This document shows positions 1-12,740 of a stretch of DNA of 64,000 nucleotides, piece after piece. The notes beneath the pieces are model-generated. The model was not told the origin of the DNA. It searched no databases and worked only from the letters and a program-made list of their open reading frames with translations. Both the position numbers and the translations under genes were made by a program. Within the stretch, counting starts at the first letter, position 1. Each line of letters opens with the position of its first letter. The stretch is from Triatoma infestans. Lineage: Eukaryota; Arthropoda; Insecta; Hemiptera; Reduviidae. The DNA is taken from positions 1 to 64,000 of the forward strand of contig JAAEAF010003739.1 of assembly GCA_011037195.1 (NCBI GenBank). Direction: 5' to 3'.

Positions 1-224
1 CTCTTGAAAAATTATAGGCAGGGTTCCACCATCCTGAAACGTTTTAGGGAATGTACCATAGAGCGTAAAATCTTAACCTTCCATTCTGTCTGTCTTTTTG
101 CCACAGGAAGGCTGAGCTTGTCAAATGAATATAAAGATTGTTTCACAAAGTCCAGCTCTGCGGAAACAACCATCACAACATAAAGATTGTTAGCAAGCTG
201 ATAGATAGAAGTAAGAAACTCTTG

Positions 225-470
225 CTTGTTCTAACGGTAGATTTTGCTACAATGGCTATCTTAGCGAACCATTCCAGATTGATATTGAGACTTGCTCTTA
301 TTTCACATGTTATTGACTTGTTCATTCTGGACATATTTCGGTTTCACATTTTCGGTTTTTTATCACAGTTTCTCCTACTTAGAAGAGCTAAAACAGCTTC
401 TAGAGGGGAAGTTTGGCTGTCCAAAGTTGAATCTCATTCGCTAATACTTTGCCTCTGAGCGTGACAAAGG
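225..470 (+). pseudogene. LINE C-terminal relic (same type as 47.2 kb)
   Basis: The segment starting tgttctaacggtag recurs at 26955 and 47235, and its end reads RRAKTASRGEVWLSK, similar to the RRRAQL-GESWLIP end of the fragment at 2.4 kb. It is a short degenerate LINE 3' region. Assignment rests on a few shared blocks. Confidence 0.35.
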
Positions 471-1985
471 AGATAATACATAGTTGAAGGCATGATGTTA
501 GAGCTTCCTACAGTTCGTATTGAAATTATTCAGTCCAACTTTTCAATGGCGAATTTGCTGGATTGATTTCCGTTATACTTCTTTGGATATTAGTTGTCCT
601 GTAAGTCAGCTGCAAAAGAGATGAGAATTAGAAGATTGCAATGAGCAAATATGATCCACGTTGCTCCGTTAAGTTTGGTTTATTACACCTCGTTACATCA
701 TAATGCATCACTGACACTAGCATGCTATCTACACTAATCAATAAACTTCGCTCAAATCTCTAACAGAGGGAGAGCCTAAAATAGAATAAAAGGAGCAATA
801 CAGAAGATTGATACATATAGTATAAAACCTAGTTAACAATAACATTAAGAAGATAATATCATTAGTACCAACAATCTCGCCCTGTCGCCCTGACTCTTAA
901 GTATCCAAGTCTTTTATTCTTCGTCTAAGTACTAGTATAATTATTCTTAAGTAAGTAAGTATAGTAAGTATATTATTCTTAGTAAGTAAAGTTATTATAT
1001 TATAAAGTTGCTTTATTTGAACTACCTACCCAACTGTAACAATCATCAACAAATTTTGCACATTCGTAATGGTTAAGACAGAAACATCTACGATCGAGTC
1101 AAAGATTTGGGCCGTTGTTTATCATCACTTTGTGAAAAAAAAACTTTCTCATATAGATTAAGAGAAAGTGAAAAGATCGAAGAGGGAAGTAAAAAACGTT
1201 AACCATAAATCAGAAATTAACTGCTAACGGAACTTTATCAGACAAAATGCTTTTGGTATAAAGCAAATAATACAGGTTCTCCTAGTAAATGGGGAGAGAG
1301 GAATCCATCTGTCTTTTAATTGACCACAATACAACAAAGGAGAAATTGGATCGACAATTTCCTCAGGGTTCCCAATTCCGGCAGGTAACTCAGATTAATA
1401 ACAATAAGCAAAACAATGTCTACAGAAATGTCGACTATGCTTCTAACTGTTGTAAAAGGAAGTATTACGATGCTGTGAGATAATGTAATATAGTTTTTCC
1501 AACGGAAAACAAAATTTTTTTTTTAAGAAAGTTTGCATTTGTGTTTTTTAACCTTTCTTTTCCTCAGACACCATCTCATATTTTGGACAATACGGGGTAA
1601 TTCCATCGGCCACTTTGACCTGTACATAGTTTTGGACCTAATTAAATGAAGAACTTTTCGTGAAATTTGTAGTTTTGAAGTGTTGCTCAAAGCAGACTTC
1701 AAATGAGCGGGAGATATTTTCAGAAAATACTGTCAAAAATTTTTTATAGTATTTATGAAGGTTTTTTTGTGGTAAAGACGACGAATGTCAAAAAAATCAA
1801 TATGTATTAGAACTCCACATCCTTCGTGAATCGGACCATAGTTTATATGAACTTTTTTGTTGCAATTTTATACCATAAACATAGGGTAGTAATAATAAAA
1901 GCAGTTCAAAATTATATTGGAAAATGATACTCTGATATTAATATAACCCTTGCATTGAATAACAAAGCTAAATTGTTTAATCATA

Positions 1986-2540
1986 ATGTTATTTTTATCC
2001 TTATCTGCTTTCTCTTTTCCTTCTACCTACCTGGATAATGATCTACCTATCCTTTATTCCCGGTATCCTAAATCCAAAATCGATAGTATCTTGCTTGAAA
2101 AAAGTGTAGCAGAATGGGATCAGCAATGGCAGAGCACTCTTAATGGAGCAGAAACAAAACTATTTTTCCACTTATTCAAAGCAGAATAAGTTAAGACTGC
2201 CACTCACTCATACCTTAACACAAATTTTCTCTGGGCACGGTCCCAATATGGAATATTTACATAGGTTTCACCTGGCTCTAGCCAGGTGGACAATAGGGTT
2301 ATTGTCCTTGCCAGGACACTATTATCCAGGATGTACATCATCTTATATTTGACTGTCCATTACTGGAGAGAAGAAGAGCCCAATTAGTTCGGCATATTAC
2401 GCTACAAGGGGAAAGTTGGCTGATCCCAAGAAGCAAATTTATACAAAAAAATAACATAGAAATATTTAGTAAATTTGTAAATAACATCAATTTGGTACAA
2501 TTAAATAATTATAAACTTTTCATCTTATCTGCATATACTC
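1986..2540 (+). pseudogene. C-terminal fragment of a LINE ORF2 (I/R1-type)
   Basis: The frame first reads AEWDQQWQSTLNGAETKLFF, then shifts to LTQIFSGHGPNMEYLHRFHL, then to QDVHHLIFDCPLLERRRAQL and GESWLIPRSKFI. This is the order seen after RNase H in RNase H-bearing LINEs: the W-W-xx-T-K-FF segment, the TGHG-YL-RF segment and a C-terminal cysteine/histidine region. At least two frameshifts break it. The 5' part is missing. Confidence 0.65.
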
Positions 2541-2906
2541 ATTGTTCATTTCTTCATATTGTTTGTCAAATCAATACTCACATATTATAACTGTTTTACC
2601 CACATACTTACATACTATTACTGTTTTTAGTTGAAATTTGTCATCTAAAATTATTTAATTTTCTTTTGTTAATCTGTTGACATATTTATTTCAGTTACAG
2701 TCTATATTAATGTACTTTATAACATATACCGAAGGTGTGGCGCATGTAGAAAATAAACTCCCAATGTTAGGGTTACTACCAAAGGGAAACCAACAAAAAA
2801 GGTTATTTTTAATTTTAAACATTAATTATAAACGTCAATTAACTGAATTAATTTGCACTAGTTAATTTATTTTAAATGTATTGAAATGTTTTAAATGTAT
2901 TAAAAG

Positions 2907-4566
2907 TTGTTTTTTTTAACAACAGATTTTATTATTCTGAAAAGAATTACAATAAACTAAGATAATATTATATGAATGCAATAAATTAAATGAAGCGAAA
3001 AAATATAAGTAAATCATACTTGAAAAGAATAATTAAATTATACGTTACTAACCAAGTAAAATAAACATAACAATTTAAATAATATTCACTTAGAAAATAT
3101 AAACATATGAAAATATAACCACAGCTGACATAATCACTAGAGCAACAGTATATTGGAATTTACATCTCCCCCTCTCAGGTCACTTTTTCAGACGAATAAA
3201 GTGACAATTTCTTACTGTGGAAGCAGTTCGATATCTTCTTTCTCTTTCCACAATCAAGCTCATAAATTGATGGTGAGATTCTCTTCAAAACCGAAAGGGT
3301 GCAATTCTTACTTTATCTGTTTTTCTTCCATTCAATTCACTGTCGTTCTCAGTGTATATCTGATCTCCAACTTTAAATTCATAAAATCTTCGCATTTTAT
3401 CTACTCTCCTTTTGTTTGTGCCAAAACTCTTCATATAATTCTTTGAAAAATCGCTGAGGCATTCTTAAGTCCAAAAGGGAGTACTTTAAATATAAATTTA
3501 CCGAATTCTGTTATAAATGAACTGTTTTCTCGTTCTTTTTCTTTTAGTGCAATACACCAGTACGCAGAATTTATATCCAAGACAGAAAAATATTTGCCAC
3601 TTTATCTATCACATTGTTTATAGTTGGATGGATAACATTCTGGTATTATTAAATTATTTAAATTTCTTAAATCAATGCAGAGTTTTGTTCTGCGACCATC
3701 TTCTTTTTTATACGCAAGGGTTACTGGAGATGCGAATGCTTAATCCGATTCCTCTATTAAGACTGAGTCTTGCAGCTTCTTAATTTAGGTTTTAATCTCT
3801 TTCTCATCTACTGTAGAACATTTATGTGTACGTGAGGTAACACATTCATCTTTCTTAACCTGATTTCAGCTTCTCTGGATTTCACTTTGCCAACATCGAA
3901 TTTATCATTGGCAAATATATGTTTGTATTTCCCTTTTAATTGTAAAATTTGAATTTTCTTATGCTCATTTTTTACATGATACAGATTTGTTTTAAATTCT
4001 TCTCCTTATTGAAAATTTACCTCAAAATGACCATCTGATTTATTTCCTTTATCTCCTTTTGGTGAAACTTCATTTGACGTACTGTCGAAATGTTGTAATT
4101 AGAATCTTCATCGATTCTATGTAATATATTTAGAGTATCATCTTGAATAAGCTTGAACTTAGTTATGGCGTCAAGACCTGCTAGTAGATCATAGGAAAAT
4201 TGATTATTCTTCACTCCATAGGCGTTTAGGTTAATAGTCAGATTACCAATTTTTTAAAAATTTGCCCGGGCAGAGCAGAAATTTAACCCAATGATTGTTT
4301 TGAATGCATTCTTGAAATGACTTGATTTTAAAAGATTCTTTGATTTACTAAACTAAAATTTGAATCACTATCATAAATAGCTTTTGCATCCATCTCATTA
4401 TCAATAAGTCTTAATCAACGAATTCAATTTCTCCGGGCTTAATAGTATAAGATTTGTAGTCTACGTTAATCATCAACTTTTGGGGTAGCTACATGGGCCC
4501 AGTAGGGCTTTGGATACCGTAGGGTTTGATTCCTCCCCACAGACAAATAATAATAATAATAATAAT

Positions 4567-4601
<35 letters not shown>

Positions 4602-5225
4602 ACTCTACTGATTCATCTATTTATTATCATAATCAGCTTCATTTAGATTAATTGCTTTCTTGTCTCATAAAGTATTTTGTTTCAACATTCGGTTACAGGT
4701 TGATAGCGGTTTGGCCATCAGAGGGCTTCACATTTAAAACAGGGTTTCTTTCATTGAATCACCGATTTTCTTCCTCTGGTCATCATATTTGTCTTTGGGT
4801 TTATCTGACTTCTTATTCCCATTCGAATTTGCTATAAAATCTTTCTTCATTTTACTAAATGAATCATCCAGTTTCTTTAATTCCGTAAACAGTTTTTCAA
4901 TAGTTATTATCTCCTCGCGATCTAATTGGTTCTGTACCTCTAATGGTTAGTCCAACCATAATCATGTTAATTCGTGACAAAAGAGATAATTCATGTCTGG
5001 TAGTTTATCTTCAGATAGACCAGCCAGCTCATAATTAATTTCGCTTCTTTTAATAATATGTACAAACAATTTAGATTCTGCATTCTTCTTATCACCCATC
5101 CTTTCTTGAATTAATAAAATGTCATTTAATTTATGTTGTTTTTTTTGTAACAAAAGATTTGTATTATACTGTAAAGAATTGCAATAAACAAAGATAAATA
5201 TTAATGAATTAAATAATATTCAATG
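2907..5225 (-). mobile_element. Gypsy-type LTR retrotransposon relic with internal deletion
   Basis: On the minus strand, in order: the Gag end (about 5150-4860, including LNDILLIQERMGDKK), a partial zinc knuckle PCFKC near 4730, a protease remnant (YDSDSNFSLVN near 4350, GLDAITKFKLIQDD near 4160), reverse transcriptase (VTLAYKKEDGRRTKLCIDLR near 3700), then directly a tail of post-integrase type (FKVGDQIYTEN near 3380). Most of RT, RNase H and the integrase core are missing. The protease triad reads D-S-D where D-S/T-G is expected. A purine tract (gagagggggaga) at 3170-3185 precedes a TGTAAATT start of a 3' LTR covering about 2907-3172, and similar bases at 5138-5225 look like a shortened 5' LTR. 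Stops occur throughout. Confidence 0.7.
4478..4603 (+). mobile_element. Very short LINE 3'-tail insertion with AAT/ATC microsatellite
   Basis: The sequence ggggtagctacatgggccc with the following gctttggataccgtaggg is the 3' tail that ends the family B LINE copies at 7.3, 27.9 and 33.0 kb. It is followed by (AAT)n and then (ATC)n up to 4601. It sits inside the minus-strand Gypsy relic. The bases aatcatcaac stand just before it (4468-4477) and atcatcaac ends it, consistent with a target duplication whose start grew into the ATC repeat. Confidence 0.6.
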
Positions 5226-5994
5226 AGATGTTTGTACGGCAATGGCCACAGGACTCTTTAAAGAATAAGAATTATTTGTTGCTCTACTTTCAGGTACCAT
5301 TTCAGGTGCCCTTCTTCAGGAGCTCTGTAAAATTTATTGGAGAAAGTATACATTTAATGATTGTGTATATGCGTGAATATATGAATGTAAGAAAGGCTAT
5401 GCCAGCCAGGAATGCCAAACTTTCGTTTAAATATGAAGAACACTAATCTCTAATTATGAAGGTCTTAGTGAGCTGGCCCATATTCTGATTTGTAAATAAT
5501 AAAAAAATGCTCAGATTTTTAAAATGTCCTCTTGGATGCGGCCGTTCAAGGTAGGAGTGTCTTAGTCTGAGGGTACACTCGAATATAAGGGGGTGTTACA
5601 CCAGCAGGGCGACTGAAACTTTGAAAATTGAAATCAATGTCTTAAACACAAACTTGATGTCTGGGAGAAAAATTCGTAAGCCACCATAGAATTAAAAAAA
5701 AAAAAGAAGGAAAATAGCATGGTATGATGAGTATAGTGGCATGTGTGCATGGGTAATGAAAGTGAAACGATTATGGAGCAATATTATTAAGCATAATAAC
5801 CGAAAAATAGAAAATCATTTTTGCTCTGTTTTAATATCATTTTTGTAATATAATCTTTAATATATAAATTATGAAGAATTTCATTATGGGTAAAATGAAA
5901 TAGTAATAATAATAATAATAATAGATTAATGTAGCTAAAGTGTACATAAAAATAAGAATGAAAATATTGATGCAACATGGCTCCCAAAGTACTT

Positions 5995-6285
5995 TTACTC
6001 GTCGTGAATTTTATTCAAATTACTTGTGGCAATTAAAGGGATGACACAACAATAAATCCACACTCCCCCTCGTCGACTAGATTGATGATATAAGTGGGGA
6101 CGTGTGGAAAGATTCAGAACCTGGGGCTCTTCCCCGCCTTGTTCAGCAAGGTGTTGTGCAAGAAGGCCAACTAGGTTAGCAGCATGTGTCATCCCAGATC
6201 GAGCGGCGTTAGTATGAGAAAGTAAATAATGATTTGGGGCGCTAATAACCACAGTAGTTGATGCGCCAAAAAAAAAAAAAAAATT
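5995..6285 (-). repeat. Unclassified GC-richer segment with poly-A-like run
   Basis: This block is richer in GC than its surroundings. On the minus strand it starts after about 16 T with ggcgcatcaactactgtgg and gttattagcgcc, whose ends (ggcgc / gcgcc) can pair. It looks like a mobile-element end, but I recognise no family. The open frame across it resembles no known protein. Confidence 0.3.
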
Positions 6286-6805
6286 AATGATTGCATAACT
6301 CAATAAATCAATATGATATAGTAGCTAGACAAATCAATAAGAAAGAAAAGGATTAAGTACAAGAATAGAAATTATGGCGACAGAAAGGAAGTAGAAAAAT
6401 AGGTCTCATGACGTCATAAGGATTTGAACAGTTTTGATACCACAAAAGCCTCTGTGAGATTGTCCCTAACTTCTCTACCCTTCTAGTTCTGAAAGCCATA
6501 GCTTCTATGGGAAAGCGGGCAAAAACATAAGGATTAAGGAGATTTTAACCCAGCTAAACCAACTAAAGGGAATTTTTTTTTTTAATATTATTGGAAGATA
6601 TATATATATATACTATTTTTCCTTGAATGAGTCTTCTTTTTAACTATTTATCTCAATTTACTAGGCATAATAACATTCATTATATGAGTAAGAGATTTAG
6701 GATCATAAGGGAAATGAGAAAATCTTTTTAAAGAAACAAGTTACTAATTTTTCTATACTTTTCCTTATTTTTATTGTTGTTATCTCTCACTACACTCACT
6801 CTCTC

Positions 6806-6852
6806 TATATATACTATTATATATATATATTATGTGTGTGTGTGTGTATATA
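6806..6852. repeat. TA/TG microsatellite
   Basis: Interrupted (TA)n followed by (TG)n and (TA)n. A shorter (TA)n lies at 6599-6612. Confidence 0.9.
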
Positions 6853-7294
6853 TCTCTAATACCCCAAAATTGAAAAATCGCCGGAATCTCAAACTGGAAA
6901 TTCCCTTTTAGCTATCACCAGGATATCCGAAAATTTCGGTATAAATCCATCATTATTGCGACTTTACTGGAACGCTTTTCACAATTTTCTTTAAAGTTTG
7001 CATAGTAACTTCTCATACAAACAGGCACTGATACTTTCACCTGACGTTAAGCATACCTCTAAACTGCAAGACTGCAAGCTCGTATGACTTAAAAAGCAAC
7101 AAGTACAGTTTAATTCCCCACTGTTTAATCCACCACTTTGTGTTACTTCAATAAATTGATTCGTGGCCCAAAACAAGTTGTCAAACCGGATGTAAGCGCG
7201 TCTGGCCAGCTTTAGGCGGAAGATTCTCTTTGAAAATGTTATGGATGCAGTAATGTGCGTGTTGACTTCTCTAAGAAATAACATTTTTGCTTAT

Positions 7295-7900
7295 TCGTCT
7301 ATGGGGTGGCAGCAAACCCTACGTTACCCATAGTCTCTCTGGACCCAAAGAAAGATAATAACAACACGGGACTAGGACAGAAGTCCAGACCCAAACAAGT
7401 CGTCCCGATCACTCGTAAGTGATTGCTTAAGCTCTTCCACAGACATCCTGTTCCGACTGAAGATCATGAACTAATTTCCTTACAACACAAACATTCTCCA
7501 TTATGTCATATAATAGATTGGTTTTTCTTTCCATTTCTCACAAACACTACAAGAGTGGTCTGACATGAGTTGCATAACATAGAGTTTTCTCCTTAAACCA
7601 TAATGCCGAACAAGCCAGATGCTTGAGAGAGGTGCGTGAAAAACCATAGTAATATCTACGACAACTCGCTGAGCTTATCCATAGGGATGAATGCTGTTAA
7701 GCTATCTATACCTGGAAACTTGATAGGCATGTGCCCAAGGACAAGCCAACAATAGGCTTCGTGACCTATGAAAGAGTGAAGGGCGCCTTATTTGCCTACG
7801 CAAACCCCATGTGTATTTCGTGCCCCATGTGATTGTCAGTATAAGTGTTGATCTTGTTGTTGGCTGGAATATCTCTGCGGGACGCCAAAATTCCTGAGGT
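7295..7900 (-). mobile_element. Family B LINE, 3' end (minus)
   Basis: On the minus strand this stretch ends with the same tail as 27.9 kb (gtagggtttgctgcc type, then a gap-rich match around ctggacttctgtcctag). The coding part parallels 33.2-33.7 kb base for base in many blocks, for example agctcttccacagacat and gggatgaatgctgt on the plus strand. It covers the region after RNase H. No frame is open for long. Confidence 0.6.
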
Positions 7901-8754
7901 AGTTCCCTCTCCTAAGGGGAAAATTGACAAAACTCTGTTGTTTCAAACTCGGAATGTGAATTACCAAGGTTCCAACTAGTTTGATGCCTTAGATAGAAAC
8001 TGTATTCTCTCCCATATCAGTCCTAGGCATTTAGCAGTACAACTTTATATGAATGTATACTGTGGAGTACAGTCATACAGATTTCATTGGATTGAAGGTT
8101 GCTATACTCTCTACTTGACGATAGACGCGAACCAGACACGTATCAAAAATATCTATTACATTTTTTTATATATCGCACATTATTTATATGTATATTTATT
8201 TTTTATTAAATCAAACAGTAACCCATCATTTTGCATTCAACATGAATAATGTAAAATGATGTATCCATGATTTTGTATCCTACTCCGTTTCCTTCCTATG
8301 ATACAAAAAGGTATGTCGGCTTTTCCGGTGGAAAAATCCAACTAGATATATGGTGGAGAATTCTTGTATGGCGGTTTCATTCTTTTTTCACAACACATTT
8401 TGTGGCTCTCATCCCCCGGGTAGCTATTCCTTCTTCCCGACTGGCATAGATCGATCGAAATAAATTGGAAGATGTGACATACTGCTGGTAGCTTGCCATT
8501 GCTTTGCTTGGTCTTGGTTTGGTTGGCTGTGGTGGTATACTGCTTGGCTAAAGATGTATGATCTTGTTATGCTTGATGCTTAAGCTTTCATGTTTTCCTC
8601 TTTCCTCCTTCAATTGTATTTCCTGTTACCTCTTTTTTTTTACTTAATAATAAAATTGTTAAAAAATTTGTTTTTTATATCTCCTAAATTAATCTTTCTT
8701 TCTTTAGTTTTGATATTTCTTATTTTATTTACTCGATATACGCAGATTACGTAT

Positions 8755-9074
8755 TTGTAAATTATTTTTACTTTCTTTCTTGCTCCAAGTATTGCGATCG
8801 TGCCAGATTGATGATTTTAGCGAATGGAGGTCTGTATTTGTGTATGTGTATGGACACACGGTTTTGAGATATTCTGTTAATAAACACATGTGTGTATGGT
8901 AACAGAATATCTCAAAAACGAAAAGTCGGAGAAAGCTCAAAGTTGGTATTCCGTTTAGGAACTACATCGCATCAGACACAAGGATTTCGGGCAAAATCCT
9001 TGTCCTTTCGTAATTTTCTCGAAAACCGCTCCAACGATTTTCTTTAGATTTAGTATACTATCCACACACACACC

Positions 9075-9110
<36 letters not shown>

Positions 9111-9655
9111 CCTATCACTTTTATTTGAAACATTTTCCTAGGAAAATTGATTTTTTGGGGGGTTATGTGGGAACATTAGCGTTATGCTTACCTTTAAAGT
9201 ACTAGTTCCGAATAGTATATGTAAACATCTACATAATATTATTGACATTGGGGAAGCATCGATAGAATACGGTTTGAAAAATTCGATTTACCGTAAGTGC
9301 GGCTTCATAGAATACGTTTTTGAATTTCTCTGGAATTTTCTCGAAAACAAAATTACAACGATTTCCTTTAAACTTGGAATACTAAAATTATTTTGCTTAA
9401 TTGTAAGTAATTTGTGGGGTAGTTTCAAATTTGATGTGTAGATGGTTTAGTGTTTTAACAGCGCTCTATTGGGCCATCATATGATCTCATCACTTCTCTA
9501 CCTGCCAAGATTGGTCCTTATCCCCCACCTTCTTAATAGTTTTGTTAGGACAAATACGTAAAATTTAAGTTTAAAGGAAATTCGTCGTTTTATTTGTAAT
9601 TGTATTAAAAGGAGTAAGAGAAAGTCGTATGAGGGTTTCACACCAAATTTTTTCT
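8755..9655 (-). repeat. Family A repeat, near-complete copy
   Basis: This copy shows both ends. The left end is ttttactttctttcttgct followed by attgcgatcgtgcc; the right end is agtaagagaaagtcgtatga followed by gtttcacacc. The inner order on the minus strand matches the other copies (actttctgc...cgtttttgag; agaaaatcgt...gagccgtttt). It contains a CA/TA microsatellite (9063-9110). No coding sequence is present. Confidence 0.7.
9063..9110. repeat. CA/TA microsatellite
   Basis: (CA)n with one CCC interruption, passing into (TA)n. It lies inside a family A copy. Confidence 0.95.
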
Positions 9656-10054
9656 TCTGGCATTGATGATGCTGCACTCTGACGTCTTCTAAAGACATTA
9701 TAAAAACCATCATCTTCTGAATAATGTTTTTAATTTTTATTTATGTCGATTTTTTTTTTCACTACAAAGAATAATAAATATAATTTTTACAAAAATAAAT
9801 TAGTTATTTCTGCATTCGAAGCGCCCTATGCCGTTTAGAACCTTAGAACATTTAATCTTAATAATAAGACCGTATTAATAAAATTAGCTAGAATGCAATG
9901 ACATACATATTGGAGAAGACACCAGAAACGGTTACAAAGTTGGAAAAAGAGAAACAAAAAATAAAAGGTTATATAATACGGAGAAACTAGAAAGTTTTCC
10001 TTAATTTAAGGACGTAATCTTCCTAGAGCAATAACCCGAAAACTGGCCCATTTA

Positions 10055-10560
10055 TTTTATTTTTTCTTACTGCGACGTGGAAAAATTGCGATCGTGCCAA
10101 ATTTTCGAAATTCAATTTCGAAAATCATATTTTGAGGTTCCCTTTAGGTATGACCAAAAAAAAAGTTTATATAGAAAGATTGGTAAGTTTGTTCGGATAT
10201 TTAGAGGTGAGTGTCTGATGTATGTGTGTTTTTGTGGGCAAAATATCTCAGAAATAAAGAGTTGCAGAAAGCTCGAAACTTGATGGCTTGGTTAAGTACA
10301 ACCATCGGTTCCGATATAAAGGTCCTTCAACCGGAAGTGCAATGTGTATCTGGTTTGTGCATGTGTGTTGGGTGATTGTAGCGGGAATTCAGCCTGATTC
10401 ACTGCAACCTAAAAAATCTCTCTTGGTTACTTCAGGTGTCAGTGTTTGGCTCAAAAATATTGTGTCTATGAAGTGTACAATGTTAAATTATAATAGGTCG
10501 ACCAAAATGTCTTCAACCTCGGCAACTGAAAAAACTACAGCCGACTTTTAGACGGAAGAA
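10055..10560 (-). repeat. Family A repeat, partial
   Basis: It starts tttttcttactgcgacgtgg with attgcgatcgtgcc, then aaaatatctcagaaataaag and gcagaaagctcgaaacttga. This is the last third of family A in reverse orientation, fading out near 10.56 kb. Confidence 0.6.
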
Positions 10561-11659
10561 TGCAAAAGTCGTCGAGTATATAAACGGTTAAAATAGTATA
10601 CAATGCTGGAAGATTAACTACATGCACCAAGTACTTAGAAAAAATGCAAAGTTTACAAAACTTATTTGATTCTCTAAAAAGACTTTTAGTATAAAATGAT
10701 GTAAACCAAGCAGATATAAACAACTATCCTGGCGCCAATACAGTAAGTAAACAAGTAACCTTCCCAATCTTATCTCATATTATAATATCTTGGTTTTGAC
10801 CGTTTCTAGCGCGCTCATTTCGTTGGTCAGCCTTAGGGGAACGATGTAGCATGTGGTGAGCTAGAGAGTTTGCACAGTGGGAGTGCTAGAAACCCCAACA
10901 GTTGCAAACATCAACTGACTATGCAATGCAGGCTCTGTGTTTGTTTAGTGAATGTTGGAGGTCATAGTGTGAGTATAGTCCGTGTTAGTAGACTGGGGAT
11001 ATCCGCTGCACGATAAGATCACTGAACCAGTGACTATCCCACTTCCTCTAACCGGATTCTGCAGATATAACTTTTTGTGGTGTGTGTTTGTGTATGTGAA
11101 TTTAAAGAATTACAATTATTTTACGTACGCATTTATAATTATAAATTTGGTACAATTTCAAATAGCCTAGATATTAGACAGATAATTTGTGTAAATTGAT
11201 TTTAAACATCTATAAATTAGGTTGAATTATATTGGATTTTTTTAATAAAAAAAAAGATGTATGGTAATATGATGGTTTATTTTGTTAGAAGGTAATGTGA
11301 ATGCAAACATAAGCTGCTAGTCCTATTACTGGCTATGTGAATGTGGCTCCAAAATGACCACTGCAATACCCGGAATATTTGGTTTCAATGCAATTTGAAA
11401 GGAAAGAATCGTATTTTTTATTTTTTTATTTATTTTTAAAGCTATTGTTACAACGATATCAGTTGACTAGCTTGGATAGGATTGCAGTCATCATATTAGA
11501 ACAGAACGGGTTACGAAAGATGTTCAAAGACATTGAACTCTGTACTTATTGAATCATTCAGTATAATAGAGGGTTCCATGTACAGAGAACATACTATTGA
11601 ATTCATTTTATGATTTCGAACTGTTTGGAAGGTAGGCCAAAATTTCCTAGGCGGAATAG

Positions 11660-12740
11660 AAAAAAAATATGGTGTGAAACTTACTGTAGTGTGTACACAG
11701 TTATAAATGATAAATGATACAGTTTACAATCTAATAACACAGTTATAAATGATAAATGATACAGTTTACAATCTAATAACACAGTTATAAATGATAAATG
11801 ATACAGTTTACAATCTAATGACACAGTTTATAAATGGTAAATGATATAGTTTACAATCTAATGACACAGTTATAAATGATAAATGATATAGTTTACAATC
11901 TAATGACACAGTTATAAATGATATATTTTCTTCAAAATTCTAATTCTCTTGTTATATGTTGAGTTATCTTTAATGTTTATTAATGGGAGAATCTAAACTC
12001 TTAAAATGAAAAAAAACACTTTCTTTTGAGGAAAGCTTTACCTCCAAAGCCCCCTTAAATGAACTTTCTCGGAAGAAAGTTATAAACAAAAATAATAGGC
12101 CTCTGTGTTCATACTTAGTGTAACAAATTTAATGAAATCCATTGGAATTTTTATGGAGAAAATTGCACAGTAATGAAGAAAACTTGTTCAGTAAATACGC
12201 ATTTCCAGTCATACGAGTTTCTTCAAACTCGAAATTTTAGCAATATATTTAATTCTAATTAATATTTTTTAAATGAAGGAATCGTATAATAAACTAAATT
12301 AGCACTTGAGAGGAAAGCATAACCCCATTCCGCTACCTTTATTAAATTTTCCCAATGATATATTTCAAATAAAAGTTGTAATTCCTAATATGTATAGTTG
12401 TTATTCGAAGTTTCAAGAAAATCGTTGGAGCCATTTTCGATAAAATCACAAAAAAAGTTAAAAATCATGAAGTACGTTCGATTGAGCAATTTTGACAGAT
12501 AACTTACTGTCAATGGTGATACCTAAACGGAATATCAGGTTTGAACTTTCTGCGATTTTTCGTTTTTGAGCTATGCTGTTCACATAACCACACTCAGACT
12601 ATTTTTTAAAAACTACTTTTTCAGATTCAGGGAATCTAAAACATATATTTTTAGTGAAAACTCGATATTGAAAATTTGACACGATTACAATATTACTCGG
12701 AGTAACAATTACTTTGAGTAAGAAAAAGTAAAAAACACAC
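11660..12740 (+). repeat. Family A repeat carrying the 42-bp array
   Basis: The copy runs from tggtgtgaaac (11670) through the tandem array, then caaatttaatgaaatccatt, acataaccccattcc-like sequence, agaaaatcgttggagcc and gatacctaaacggaatatca, to gagtaagaaaaagtaaaaaa (12715-12735). It is a plus-oriented copy, complete at both ends. Confidence 0.65.
11696..11926 (+). repeat. 42-bp tandem repeat, about 5.5 units
   Basis: Units start at 11696, 11738, 11780, 11822 (43 bp, one extra T), 11865 and 11907 (partial). Each begins cacagttataaatgataaat. The first three are nearly identical, and the later ones differ by C-to-T and A-to-G changes. The array begins right after a family A start signature (tggtgtgaaac, 11670). 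Confidence 0.9.

Noticed and set aside
138..458. 106-codon plus-strand open frame at the window start as a gene
   Set aside because: Its last third matches LINE C-terminal blocks seen at 2.4 and 47.4 kb; the first part has no resemblance to a protein.
5995..6303. 102-codon minus-strand open frame as a gene
   Set aside because: It is low complexity at the start (from the T run), with no family resemblance; the DNA looks like a repeat end.
11696..11926. Possible CRISPR-like repeat array
   Set aside because: The repeats are directly adjacent 42-bp units without spacers, in an animal intron: a minisatellite.
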